Below are positions 46,448-58,951 of a stretch of 64,000 nt of DNA, one piece after another. Each line of letters opens with the position of its first letter. The stretch's first letter is position 1. A program made the translations under genes and the position numbers. The stretch comes from Straminergon stramineum. Lineage: Eukaryota; Streptophyta; Bryopsida; Hypnales; Calliergonaceae. The stretch lies in the NCBI GenBank assembly GCA_963920665.1, contig OY987265.1, positions 26,603,001 to 26,667,000 on the forward strand, given 5' to 3'. Below the pieces are notes generated by a model. The model did no database searches. It was not told where the DNA came from and saw only the letters and a program-made list of their open reading frames with translations.

Positions 46448-46961
46448 CACTATAAGGGATGGTCCCTATGGCCAAAATATGAGAAGGCTATTTTAAATTG
46501 CCCACCTTTTCCTTGGTTTGCCCACACACAAAAAAAAAATGTGACTATAAAATATGATTGCCTACAAAATATGACTACGAAATATGATTGAAGCAAAAAT
46601 ATGACTAGGACCTCTCCAAGCATGTTTCCCATCCAAATTTTGCCTTGGGCTGCCCCAAAAGAGAAAAAAAAATCACAACCATAAAGATATGACTTCAAAA
46701 TATGACTGCTGTAAAAATATGACTACCAAATAAGATTGGATGTTCCCCAAACATGTACCATTCGTTCCCTATGAAGTATTTCAATATTCCCAATGGGTGT
46801 ATACTATACATCCTCAAAATACCATGCTAGAACATGACTGGCAATCATATTTGTAGTCATATTCTTTTCCAAGGTCTTAGGCTCCAAAAACATGACTGTG
46901 AGCAATTGCCAATCATCTCTAGTCATATTTTCAGTCATAAAACACTCGTTTTCTTGTAGTG
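46448..46961. mobile_element. CACTA-like MITE
   Basis: Left end CACTATAAGGGATGG; right end read on the minus strand CACTACAAGAAAACGAG, the classic plant CACTA terminus. Subterminal AAATATGACT motifs are direct near the left end and inverted (AGTCATATTT) near the right end, as in CACTA elements. The length of 514 bp and lack of a transposase frame make it non-autonomous. The 3-bp flanks (ATA and GGA) do not match. Confidence 0.6.
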
Positions 46962-47439
46962 GGAGAATCCTAATTTCAAGGGGTTGATGGTGGATAATGC
47001 AATGGCAAAATGGAAGGCTGTGAGGATTGTATTTGGATTAGGCAACTCCAAGAAACCCATGGAGAATTGCTAATGCACATGATGTCTATTGCACTGGACT
47101 AGTTCACTCCACAAGCATACTCAAAAACTTATAAAGCCAGACTTACAATACCAACACAATTAGCTTTGCAAGCAATACAAGAATGCCAACACACGCGAAG
47201 AAGCTGAGACTATGTATTTTGCAATTCGAGCATGGTGGATATCATCTAGAGTGGCCACAAAAGATGGAATCCAGGAGTTGGATCTATGGTTGGCTTTTTG
47301 GCACTTTAGTTATCGATAGTGGGGTGGCTTCTAACAAATAGTTAGTTTTTGTTATCTTATCTAAAATTGTGATTGTTTTAATGTCTGATTTCTATAACTT
47401 GAATTGGACCCAGTCTAAGTACTAGAATTGACACAAATA
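46962..47439. other. Intergenic DNA
   Basis: No gene or clear repeat recognised between the MITE and SWIM-family copy C. Confidence 0.4.
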
Positions 47440-49077
47440 GGAAATGACTCTTGAAGAAGAGGCAGATATGCCACCATGTAATCTATCCGAGACAATTCAA
47501 AACAAATGGTTCCAATAGTCAAGAAATCATGGAAACAACTTGTAGGGGGGTACATGTGATGATAGCATTTGGTACTTCATGCAAATGACAAAAAACTAAG
47601 CATATCTAAACGAATCAACATCTAGGAGTGCGGCTTCAAAACAAGAGTTGAAATTGAGAGCTACTTGCGAAAGTGGAGATCCAAAGAAATTGATGGCAGC
47701 TTTGAATCAATTAGAGGGGATTCATGATATGGCAACTCGTGTCCCACATTTAGAGGGAGAAGATGTATTTGGAAGTTTGAAGAGGAAGCTAGATCTTCCC
47801 ATTGGCTTAGATGGTGATTCATATCGTCTTGATAAGGTTCATTTTTCACAACCTCGAGTTCAAATTCAATCTTGATCTATTTTTCCTTCTATATCAAAGC
47901 CAACTTTAGTCACTACCAATGTTGGAGAAGTTCCTCATGTCACCTTGGTGAGGAGTCAAATTGTGATGTGTCACAATGGCACATTGCAAGGATCTCCTTG
48001 AAGTCTATTGCAAAGTGTCATGTCCAACAATTTGGGACCAAAAAAAATGCCTTGCTCGCATTGTAAACCAACACTCCAACTCCAACGGCACTCTAGCTCG
48101 GAGCCTTCCACCTACTATGGGTGTAGGAAAGAATATAACTCTACTAAAGTAATTGTCTCTAACTTTTGGTTTTGTTCAGATGACATGGAACAATGTATAA
48201 TGGTATCTTAGTGCTCATGGGTTCTAGATTGGCCTAAAGTGCTAAAAGTTTGGCCAATCCTCACAGGCACAAATATTACTAGACAAGAAACGTTTCTTCT
48301 TTAGTATGCTAGTTTTTGTCTACAAGCACATGAGGCTATGTCTCCACATTGTCTACTCACTATGTCGAGAGTTTTTGAGCCTACTATGTTTGAGCATGGT
48401 GGCCCCGCAAATCCAGATTAGTACTCGACGACTTGAAAGGGAAAGAATAATCGAAGGATTTCAAATGCACCAACAACTGAACATCAAAACAAGTGGGAGA
48501 GTGCTCGAAATGTGAAGGGAAGCATCATCAATGTTACCATGCTACCATTTTCAGGGCTTGGAGCCATAATATGTTTAGAAACTAGAAGTGATATTTCTTC
48601 AAATGTCTACCACATTACTATTGGCATGTTCTTAGAATGTTCTTGCCTTAGTTTTGTTGACATGGTTGAAGGTGCAATAGGTGGTCGACCATAATATGTG
48701 AACTACAAGCACCTATATTACCTTTTTAGTTATTTTTGTAAGATGAATTGTGAGGAAGAGAAGTTCATTCATGCCTGTAGCTTTAGCTTTACCTTCAATG
48801 AAGTGAATATTGAGTTTTGAATGGAGAAAGGCTTTACTTAGATGGTAGAAGATACCAATGCCCATAGGTGGGCTGAACATAAGCTAAAAGCCTTTCACTA
48901 GTTATCCACAAACCATGTGGGATAACTAACAACCTTGGGTTGCCTTTGACTACAAGCAATACCCAATAGACTCTAAGTCTAACTAAGAGTCTAATGCTAC
49001 TCCTAGGGCTATATGTACACTATCTACACTAGTATGTACATGTTCTTCAACAGTGAAGTTGCTCCTTTCTAGGGTTG
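47440..49077 (+). pseudogene. SWIM-finger transposon-like family, copy C, split by a solo LTR
   Basis: A more diverged relative of copies A and B: the frame at 47648-47875 matches the HLEGEDVFGS and SQPRV region, further pieces at 47941-48064 and 48306-48694 match the middle and SWIM part. Many stops and frameshifts. The second SWIM Cys is changed (NYKH for NCKH). The coding text runs up to 48807, is interrupted by a 245-bp LTR, and resumes after the GTGAA duplication with a segment matching the end of copy B. Confidence 0.65.
48808..49052 (-). mobile_element. Solo LTR of the copia element family
   Basis: 245 bp, clearly the same sequence as the LTRs at 55675-55919 and 61012-61256 with scattered substitutions, flanked by a GTGAA duplication (48803-48807 and 49053-49057). 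Removing it restores the SWIM-family coding text. It arose by recombination between the LTRs of a full insertion. Confidence 0.9.
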
Positions 49078-49574
49078 GAATTTTCAAAGTTGATAATTAG
49101 GAAGGTCCACAATTCCTGCAGTATTGTAGTTTCTATTTAATCATTTTTCTTAGAGTATGTTTTTACATCTACATTTGCTTCAAGAAGTTTGTTCAGAGGG
49201 TAATTAGTGGCATAAGACATATTGTTGAGGAATGGTTTGTGAAGGCTAGAAATGGCAGGGTTTTGTAATTCTACAATTCTTCTTGAATGCAAAATTCTTA
49301 ACTCCCAAACTTAAATTCTGAAATGGATTAAGCTTATAGAGAATTTGGTGAAGTAATATCTGGACTTTTTGAAAAATAATTCACTTAAAGACTTTGATGA
49401 AACTTTTTGGAATCAATGGACCAAATTATTTTCCATGGTTATAGGATACCTATATTTTCCATAGTCATAGTTAACAGAATTTTCTAAATTCCATTTTTTT
49501 TCCAAAAAAACACCACCTAGTCTCAAAATTTTAAAAGATAATCTTTGTAATTCTATTTTTTTTTCATTTCCAAG
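49078..49574. other. AT-rich intergenic DNA
   Basis: No supported gene or repeat. Confidence 0.5.
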
Positions 49575-49589
49575 TTGTAGGCTCACCAA

Positions 49590-49650
49590 ACCTAGGCTCA
49601 AGGCTCATAGGCTTGCATTTCTAGGCTCACACACTAGCGTTGTTGACTTA
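49590..49650 (+). repeat. Inverted-repeat arm (CTAGGCTCAAGGCTCATAGG motif), left
   Basis: About 60 bases that match, inverted, 53704-53765. Related motifs occur at 5985-6016 (inverted), 45105-45165 and 54005-54065. Confidence 0.6.
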
Positions 49651-52600
49651 GCACGAGAGGATCTAGTCAAATATGATTGAAGTAACATCTCATAAAACCT
49701 AATTCAAAAAAGGGCAAAGCTTCAAACACAATTTCTCTTTAATGTTTTTTAGTGTTATATGTGTAGTTACAACTTAGGAATAAAGTCTTTGAATCAGAGT
49801 TGACAATTTAAGTGTAGTGTAAGGCAATCAAATAGGCCTTGCAATTAAATGAGAATACTTAGGATTTCCATAACTAAATTAACAACAAAGTGATGACCGT
49901 TGCATTGCTAGCACTCTAAAATCACAATATGTCCTGCTAGTTTCTTGTTATCTCAACAAAGTTGTCCAGCATGTGATGTTATGTAATTATTGATTTGGAT
50001 AGGCTGGTAGTAACTCTATTTGAGCTAAGTGATTCAAGTATACAAATGCAAAATAAATTATAAGTAAGCTATCATTAGGTTCTAGAATTTTTGCTTAGGA
50101 TCAATCTGTTGTGGTTAACATGTCCAAAATTCCAAATTGTCACCATAAGCACAATCAAAAAAACCTAACCTCAAGTAGTCACCAAACAAAAAAACACCAA
50201 GAATCATTTTTGAAACTAACATTTAGCCATGTACTTATTGTCACAAAAGCGATTGATTGTCAAACACCTACCAATAAAACCTAGATTATTTGTAACTTTT
50301 GCAAACGTTATCCAAGTAACATGATCTTCGATGTGTCACAATCCTCTTTTATTTGCCAACCAGAAAGTTTAAAAGCTTAACCAGAAATTAACCCCTAAAG
50401 GACCATAAGGCCATTAGGTGGTTTCTGCAAAACTGTATTTTGCACCCCTAGTCCTTTAGGGGTTAACAATTATAGGTGTCTTTATTTCACATTTCCAATT
50501 CAACCAATTCAATGTAGATTTGAACTTCCAAAAGGGAACAAAGAAAAGAACTTACTTGCATGGGGTTGCACCATCAAAAAATTGCAAACAACATCACAAG
50601 CCTCTTAGCTAGAATAGCAAGCCAGAGAGCCCTTGGTCAGCTAAAGCTAGCAAGAAATGTGGCGATGTTGAAATGTAGAGTGACGTCGTCTCCATAGGTA
50701 GTGAAAAATGGCAAGCAATCTAACAATTCCAAATTTTTGTATAGCTCAAGGATGGGAAACAAAGTACACTAAGATTTACAAACCCCACTTATTTGTCAAA
50801 CGATCTCCATGATCATGTTCTAACCTAGAATTGTGAAAATTATGATAAAGATCAGTTGGAAAGCATTACGAATATTGCTTGTATTTCCATTGACCATAAT
50901 ACACGAAACAAAACAAGCTCCAAAGCTTTCTCTATCTAACATAAGCATTGGTGAAGGTGAAGGTGAAGGTGAAGGTGCAATTACTAACCACTCCATCACC
51001 ACCATCTAAGACAATAATTGTGGTCATTAATCCAACCTAAAGTAGCCCAAATCTCATTTATTGATTTGTCAAGGGTTCATGCAATATTGTAATGGATCAT
51101 TCCCTAGGAGTCTCTAATTGTCTTTTGCCTATCATTCATAGGCTAGTTTACATGGTTTGATGGTTGTTTACATAGTTCACATGGTTTGATTATTTGTTCA
51201 CATGGTTTGACAACTCTCTTTCAACTAGACGCATTCTGTTTATTGACATTGTTTGTATTCTTAAACATATTTTCTTGTTGTATCAATCCTCACCAAAAGT
51301 TACATAGAAATAATCACAATATGTTCTAAATGTATATATGAATGCAAAAATGGTTTAGGTACATCATAAGTTGAGTTTCAAAAATTCTTAGAATATTCAT
51401 ACAAATATGAAAATGAACAATTATTTTCTTGAAAATTCATTATTTTCAATTGTCCATTTGTTAAAAAAGTAGAATATGGTGATTTTGCATTAGAATATGT
51501 GAAATTGCTAAAGTAGATGGTTATAGGCACTTCTACTCTATGTGTTGTAGATAACCTAGTTGGATTTTAATTGTGTAAATTTTTGCGTAATTTTGGGTGT
51601 ATTTTGATGTTTTTGTATTATTATTGGTTGTTCTTTTTGTCTAATGGGGTTATGTTGTTCAATGTTAATTCAATTTGGAGTCTTTGTAAATTTCCTAGTT
51701 GGTTGTTTCAAACGTTGTGGGGTCAATCCTAGTGGGAGTGAACAAGGTTGCTAGTGGTAAAATTAGGCTAGTTGGTGATTTCATTTCATTTCTAGTCCGG
51801 ATGCTTAGTTGGTTGGTGTCCAAGTAGGTGGTGCTTGTTGTTAGTACTGAATTAGGATCCAGTTTGCCTTTTATTTGCCAATTTGGGAGGGTCAGTTGAA
51901 TGAGTTGAATTGGCCAATTCGGTTGTTATGGTTAGTCTTCTTCTTCTTTGGTTCCAATTTGGAAAATTTTCTCTGGCAACTTTTCTTTACCTATTGTTGA
52001 GAGTATGCCAATGCGAGTCCCAACCAGGCAGGCTGCGTTTATTTTGTGTTTGATTGTATTTTATGTGTGTGTGTTGTGTTCCTAGTTGGAGATGTGGTTG
52101 AGTCAATTTGTCTTGTCAAGTATGTCAATCTATTTTGAGAAGAAAGTAATTTGGTTCCAAGTTGGGAAAGTTTGAAAGATGCACAGAATGAGGAAATTCA
52201 TGTGAGTGTTTTAATTAGAGACTATGAGTAAATGAAGTTGTTAGTAGATAGTATGAGAATTTTAAAGATCAATTGATGTGATGTTTACATGAGTGTGAAT
52301 CTTAGAGTAATGTCAAGTTGTAACGGTGATTTGTTCACCAAATGTAATTAATATAAAAATATATGTTCTATCAAATCGGAATACTATGAATGCATGTGTG
52401 TAGTCAATTCAAATTGTGAAGCCTAAGTGAATGATTAGTGCATTTGTTTGGAAAATGAGGAATTATTGTATGTGTGTCCAAATGAGAATTGAGTATAATT
52501 TGAGTTGATCTTGGGTATCCTTGTGTATGGTATGGATCCAATTGTTTGAAAATTAAGTGTGTTAGTTGGGTAAAAAGCCAAGTGGGAATTTAAGTCTAAA

Positions 52601-53703
52601 TGTGTTGGTAGTTGAATCCCAAATTGTGAAGAAAGTCTGGAATGATGTAAAGCCTGAAGGTGTTTATTAAATTAGTTTCTAATTTAGAAGAGTGAAGATT
52701 ATGTGTATGCATTGTAAAAGAATGGAGATCTTGTATTCCCGAATTGAAGGCAAAGTAAATCTGCGTAAAGATCTAGCCCAAGTCGAAAGTTGAAAAGCCA
52801 AAGCAAGGTTGTGAGAGCAAGAAGCCCAATTCAGAGTAAAAGAATAAAAAAGCCAAGTTATTAAAGACTACATTAAAGAAATAATTTGGGGAGCAAGTCT
52901 TAACCCTTGTGGCCATTAAGAGTGGAGTTGCAAATTTTGTAATTAGGTTTTACCCATGAGGAAAACATTTATGCTTGTGGTTAAGGAACTTTCCTTTATT
53001 TTCTATAATTGCAATGGTTAAGTAGGAATTTAGCATGGAAGTGACCGTGTTTAAATAGCCTCCCTAGGAACGAACTTTACACTATTGGTTTAGGAAGGAA
53101 TTTCCAATTAGGACCTAAGCCTATCTACACGTACAATGACCAAGAGACATTAATGTGTCATCCTACCTTAATCCTTAAGCAATATTTCTTGGCCTAGTGG
53201 GTAGACCAAAGGAGAATAAAAAAGAACCTTGAAACAAAGAATGGGTCTAGTTCATTATCCAAAGCTTGTGTAGCAATACACAAAAAATTGACTAGTGAAT
53301 GAAGTTTTAACTTTGTAGCCTAAATGTGGTACTTGACAAGCCTCAAAACTATAGAAGGAGGTCTAGTAGGTTGAAACACTCCAAAAAATCCTAAATCCAT
53401 TTTTGTCAAAGATTCATTGTGAAACCAAGTCCAAAGGGCCTATCATGTCTTTTAGGGTTAATCTCTAAGTGCCCAAGCAACCATATATGGTCAATCTGAA
53501 ATTTGAGGCTCATTCTAATATGAGCAGTTAAATTCCTTTGATCATTTCAAAATTTCTCATGGGCAATTTTGAATGTCAACTATTGAAAACTTTTATTTTT
53601 TTCCTTAAAAAGGTAAATATTTGATTTTTCAGAGGTCTTGAAAGGCATATATGTACCATAAATGAAGTATAAAGCTTGATCATTATACTTCATTTCCTGG
53701 CTT
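49651..53703. other. Gene-poor AT-rich DNA between inverted-repeat arms
   Basis: Four kilobases with no convincing frame on either strand and no recognised protein motif. A (GGTGAA)n microsatellite lies at 50950. It may be the body of a non-autonomous element bounded by the arms, or simple intergenic DNA. Confidence 0.4.
50948..50977. repeat. (GGTGAA)n hexanucleotide microsatellite
   Basis: About four to five perfect hexamers; the minus-strand short frame across it encodes Ser-Pro repeats and is not supported as a gene. Confidence 0.85.
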
Positions 53704-53765
53704 CAACAACGCTCACATGTGAGTCTAGAAATGAGAGCCTATGAGCCTTGAGCCTAGGTGTATGT
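53704..53765 (-). repeat. Inverted-repeat arm, right
   Basis: Reverse complement matches 49590-49650 (CCTAGGCTCAAGGCTCATAGGC...GCGTTGTTG). Confidence 0.6.
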
Positions 53766-53839
53766 AGATATTCTACAACTATTGAAGGTCTTTAGAACAT
53801 ACATATTTATAAAATGAGTACTCTGTAACCATGGAGGCA

Positions 53840-54000
53840 TGGAAGGTGCTTATAACATAGGTACTTATAACATAGACACTTATAATATAAACATCCTATA
53901 ACCAAGGAAGGTGCTTATAACATAGGTACCTACAACATAGACACCTATCATTATAAACATCCTATAACGATGGAAGCTACTCATAATATAGGTACCAAAA
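53840..54000. repeat. Tandem repeat of about 75 bp (TATAACATAGG units)
   Basis: GGTGCTTATAACATAGGTAC...ATAAACATCCTATAAC occurs twice in tandem with shorter related units before and after. Confidence 0.7.
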
Positions 54001-54069
54001 ACATAGGAGTGTAGGCTTCTAAGCTCATGGGCTCAAGATCCTAGGCTCACATGCTAGCAACCGTGTTCC

Positions 54070-55120
54070 CAACTTTAAGCATAGTTTGTTAATTTCACTT
54101 GATTTGAGATCTAAAAAATTGTACTTATTCATTTACTTTGAAACTCAGGGGAGACACTCTTTGTATATTTTGTGCACCACGTGCGGCGCACGGATATTTT
54201 TAATAGGGCTATTTACCTCCAAGGCAAAATTAAAAGGGTCTCTATAATTACTTAATTTGGAAAAATGACCTATATTATGGCACTCTATCATTACTTATAC
54301 AACAAAGGTCAATGCAATATATTATAGGCTATATTATTTATAAGGAAAAAATGTGAATTCAAAAGTAAGGTAAAAGCAAAAGAGTTAGAGAAAAAATTCC
54401 CCCCTCCTAAAATGAAAAAAATTCAACCTATTGTCATGCATTTTCATCAAACTACACCATAGTCATGTGTATTTTAAGAAAGTGGAGAATACCTTTTAGT
54501 TCAAACATACAACCTGAAGAAAACCTGAAGGGGTGTTGTTCAACATACTTCTATCTCCAAAAAAGGAAAAACATACAAGAGGACAACACCATGCTATTGA
54601 ACTTCAACAATTCCTAACTAATTTCACATAGCACCAAAACATATCAAACTACTTGGATAAAATGTCAATCCCATTTGTCTCAATAAAAAATGTATTGAAA
54701 TTGTGGAAAGTACTTGGCGGGTGGCCAAATTATGCTTCCGCTCTGATCTCAAACACAATCTAAGTTGTATCTAAGCTATATATACTTCCTACTATAATGT
54801 ACATGAAATGACAAAACCAAAGAACATAACACGTTTTCTAGAATTTGTAACAATCAAAAACCAAATTCATGACACTTGTTGGAAATTGCGATTTACATGT
54901 GATTGAAACCACAGGAGGTAATAAACAAAGTACTAAAGGCACATATCACCAAACACATGCACTTTCGATAACAAATGTTAGACAAAATTCAAAACACTGT
55001 ACTACTTATAATTTAGGAACCCAAAGAAAAACCACACATGAAACTAGCATGAAACTAGAGTGAATTTGAATGATCCAAATATGAAAATGGAAAGGAATGT
55101 CCAAACACCGTGAAAGGCTT
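54070..55120. other. AT-rich intergenic DNA
   Basis: 3' flank of the copia-disrupted gene. The short frame at 54869-55063 has no supporting features. Confidence 0.5.
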
Positions 55121-55669
55121 CTACGAATCCCCTAAACTGTAATTTACTGCTTCCATAATTGAAATCCCTTCTTCTATGAGTTTTTGGTACATCTTAGTAG
55201 TCAATGGAGTGGCCTTCCTTTTTGGTGCAATGGACTGCGGATGATTAGCATAATGCACATTGTTATGAATACACCAATTCTTCCATCTGAAATTGTTGAA
55301 CAAATTTTGAATGTTAGTTTTGTCATGCTTTCCAGTGTCCCCACCTATCTCTTTTCGGCATTCAACGCAAAATATCTTCACTACTCCATTTCCATTGAAA
55401 TCAACAGTCCTCAACAACCATCGATTGTCTTCTTGTGATGAGTACTTCAAATCCCTCTTCATCTTCTCTGATTGTTCAAGGTATTGTTCCCAAATCTCCT
55501 TTGAAATAAGCGTGGAATGCAATTGGATTTCCAAAAAATCAATGACCCCTAATGTTCCAGTAACCTTGGAGTTTGCAACGGGATCTTCAACTTGCACTAC
55601 ACCGTCTTCATTTATGACCAAAAAAACCCAACTTCTACTCCTAGTGGAATTTGCACAACATCATGGGTT
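55121..55669 (-). pseudogene. 3' part of an unknown gene disrupted by the copia element
   Basis: Continuation of the frame starting at 61534. The open part (TTG-initiated in isolation, 55621-55121) includes a possible zinc-binding module CVEC...CIHNNVHYANH (Cys-x2-Cys with later His residues) and a basic tail APKRKATPL. Between the insertion point and 55621 the frame must shift by one at a T7 run near 55619-55626. The function is unknown; the zinc module is BED-like at most. Confidence 0.6.
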
Positions 55670-55674
55670 GATCG
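55670..55674. repeat. Copia target-site duplication, copy 1 (GATCG)
   Basis: GATCG immediately outside the 3' LTR, identical to 61257-61261. Confidence 0.95.
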
Positions 55675-55919
55675 TATTAAGTTTTGAATGGAGAAAGGCT
55701 TTACTTAGATGGTAGAAGATACCAAGGCCCATGAATGGGCTGAACATAAGCTAAAAGCCTTTCACTAGTTATCCACAAACCATGTGGGATAACTAGCAAC
55801 CTTGGGCTGCCTTTGACTACAAGCAACACCCAATAGACTCTAAGTCTAACTAAGAGTCTAATCCTACTCCTAGGGCTGAATGTACACTATCTACACGATT
55901 ATGTACATGTTCTTCAACA
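55675..55919 (-). repeat. 3' LTR of the copia element
   Basis: 245 bp; differs from the 5' LTR by one base (T at the position where the other has A, eleven bases from the TG end). The pol frame ends inside it at 55850. Confidence 0.95.
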
Positions 55920-57511
55920 CTCCCACTTTGAGAGTGGTCAAAGGCACGAAGGCCCATCTTCTCAATCAAGTTAAGGTGTTGGGGCTTCCCAAGAGCCTTG
56001 GTCAGCACATCAGCAACCATAGCTTGAGTTGGCACATACTTGAGCTCAATCACCTCAACCTCCACTCTTTCACGAATGAAATGGTGTTGCACATCAATGT
56101 GCTTGGTCCTTGAGTGGTGGGTGGGATTCTTGGCCAAAGCAATGGCCCCTTGGTTGTCACACAAAATTTGTGTGCTCCCCCCTTGCACAAGGCCAACATC
56201 AGCCAAGAGCTGCCTTAGCCAAATGGCCTCCTTGGTGCAATGGCTCATGGCCATGTACTCCGCTTCCGTTGTAGAAAGAGCTATGGTGGGCTGCCTCTTG
56301 GAATTCCATGAAATGGCACCCACTCCAAGCATAAACACATAGCCGGTGGTGGATCTTCGATCCCCCTCATCACCCGCCCAATCCGCATCACAATACCCAT
56401 GCAAACTCACTTCAGCACCTCCTAGTTGCAACTCCAAGCCAAGTGTGCCTTGAAGGTACCTCATCACCCTCTTCACCGCAGCCCAATGCTTAGGGCCATA
56501 CTTGGACATGTGTTGACTCACAACACTCACCGGGAAGGCCAAATCAGGCCTTGTAGCCACCATGGCATACATCAAACAACCAACCGTTGCCTTGTAAGGC
56601 ACACCTTGCATTTCAGCCTTCACCTCCTCAAAATCAGCATCCGTGAGCTTGGGCAACTTCTCATGAGTGTCAAGGGGTGTACCTATGGCTTTGCACTCCT
56701 CCATGTTGAACCTCTTCAAGATCTCCTCAAGGTACTTGTGTTGGCTCATAGTGATGGTGCGGGCAGCCCTATCCCTCTTGAACTCCACTCCAAGGCAATA
56801 CCTCAACTCTCCAAGATCCGTCATCTCATACTCCTTGTGAAGCATAGCCTTCACTTCAAGCATCTTGGTCATGTCACTTGCAAGGAGGATCAGATCATCC
56901 ACATAGAGGATCACAATCACCAAATGCTCACTACTTTGCATGGTGTACAAAGAGTGATCAGCATTTCCTCTTTGGAAGCCCTTCCTTGCAAACATGCCAT
57001 CAATATCCCTATACCATGCCCTCCCGGATTGCTTTAGCCCGGGGAGGGCCTTCTTCAACTTGCATTTGAGATGCTCTTGGCCCTCTTGCACAAAGCCTTG
57101 GGGCTGATCCATGTAGATGACCTCCTCAAGCTTGGGATTGAGAAAAGCCGTCTTGACATCCATTTGGTGCATCTCCAAGTCCATGGCTGCCCCTAGAGCC
57201 ACAATGCACCTAATGGTGCTAAACTTAGCAACGGGGGCAAAGGTCTCATTGAAGTCCACCCCCTCCACTTGGGAGAACCCCTTGGCAACTAGCCTTGCCT
57301 TGTACCTCACAATGTGCCCCAAAGCATCCCTCTTGGTGGAGAAAACCCACTTGCAACCCACACTTGACCTCTTGGGAGGGAGGGCAGCAAGTTCCCATGT
57401 GCCCTTGGCAATGAGGGCCTTGCACTCCTCTTGCATGGCCAACTCCCACTTGCTTGCATCCTCACAACGCAACACCTCTCCAAGTGTGGATGGATCTCCA
57501 AGGAAAGCCAC
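55850..57511 (-). pseudogene. Copia pol, reverse transcriptase and RNase H part
   Basis: Open segment with the reverse transcriptase signature YVDDLILLASD, upstream KTAFLN and PQGF blocks, then RNase H motifs CDADWAGD, SKRQPTIALSTTEAEYMA and DNQGAIALAKNP. It copies element RNA into DNA in the virus-like particle. No internal stop in this part. Its true N-terminal context continues upstream in the same register across TAA 57605-57607. The C-terminus runs about 70 bases into the 3' LTR. Confidence 0.9.
55920..55929 (-). other. Polypurine tract of the copia element
   Basis: AAAGTGGGAG on the minus strand, directly abutting the 3' LTR; primes plus-strand synthesis. Confidence 0.85.
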
Positions 57512-57604
57512 ATTGGCTTGTTCTTCTTGTTGTGAGGGAAGAATGTGATTCAGCCACCAATCTCCAAGCAGCTTGCGGGTCCTAGTTGGATAACGAGGCT
57601 CCTC

Positions 57605-58951
57605 TTACTCTTCCAAGGGCTGATCATGCTCTTGCACCTTGGGTGAAGTGCTTGGAGAAGGGGCTGCTGGTCTCTTCACCTTGGGTGTGGCCACCTTCTT
57701 CTTGGGCTCCAACAAGTCTTCCTCTTCCTCCTCTTCATCTCCTTCCTCTTCCATGTCCACTCTTGGAGTTGTGCCCACCATTTGGGCTGGTCCTCCACTA
57801 CTCCCACTTGGGCTCATCTCCAAGAGCTTGGGATCAGCTCCTTCATCCTCCAAGAAGGTCACATCACGACACTTGATGATGGCCTTGGTCTCCACACACA
57901 TCAGCCTATAAGCCTTGGTTCCCTCACAATAGCCAAGGAAAAGACACTTGGTGCCCTTGGCATCCAACTTGGTCCTCTTGGCACTTGGCACCAAGGCATA
58001 GGCAATGCACCCAAAGGTGCGCATGTGAGACACATGAGGTCTGATTCCACTCCAAGCTTCTTGGGGTGTCTTGCTTGTCAAGGCTTGTGTCGGGCACCGG
58101 TTCCTTGTATACACCGCATTGGACACGGCCTCCCCCCAAAGCTCATACTTCAGCCCTTGGCCATGAATCATGGACCTAGCCATCTCCACAATGGTCCGAT
58201 TCGCACGCTCCGCTACACCATTTTCTTGAGGAGTGTAAGGTGCTGATGTGTGGTGCTCAATGCCATGAGCCTTCAAGAAAGCCTCAAAGGCCTTGGACAC
58301 ATACTCTCCCCCATTATCGGACCGCAGCACCTTCACCTTGCATTCCGATTGGGCCTCCACAAGGGCCTTCCAAGTCTCAAAACGCCCAAACACCTCACTC
58401 TTGCACTTCAGCATGTACACCCAAATCTTGCGTGAGAAATCATCAATGAAAGTCACAAAATACCTTGCTCCTCCTATGGATGTGGTCTTCATTGGCCCAC
58501 ACACATCTGAATGCACAAGCTCCAAGGGCTTGCTGGCCCTTGTGGCCCCATCCTTGGGGAAGGGCTGCCTTTCTTGTTTCCCCTCAATGCACCCCTTGCA
58601 CACCATAGAACTCCAATCATGTTTGCAAGAAGAGAGGTTCAGCCCCTTCACAATGTGTTGGAGGCTCTTCATGCTCTTCACATTCAAGTGCCCAAGCCTC
58701 CTATGCCAAAGCCCCACAAGGTCTTCATGAGCTGATCCTTGGGCCACACATGCCATGGAAGTGCCATTCACCTTGGTGAAGTGGAGGTGGTACAAATTGC
58801 CCTCACGAGGGGCTGATGCAATCAAAACACCACTAGCTGACCTCACCACACACCCCACCATGTTGAAATGCACCTTCAAACCTCCCAAAGACAATTGGCT
58901 CACCGAAATCAGATTTGCATGCAACTTAGGGACATGGAGGGCCTTTTGGAT
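57605..58951 (-). pseudogene. Copia pol, integrase part
   Basis: Contains the pre-integrase GAG region (LWHRRLGHLN, CKGCIEGKQERQPF), the integrase core with HSDVCGPM, RSDNGGEY and HTSAPYTPQENGVAERANRTIV, and an acidic Lys/Pro-rich linker after it. Bounded by TAG 58952-58954 upstream and TAA 57605-57607 downstream, both in register with the rest of pol. The HHCC and DDE residues appear present. Confidence 0.85.
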
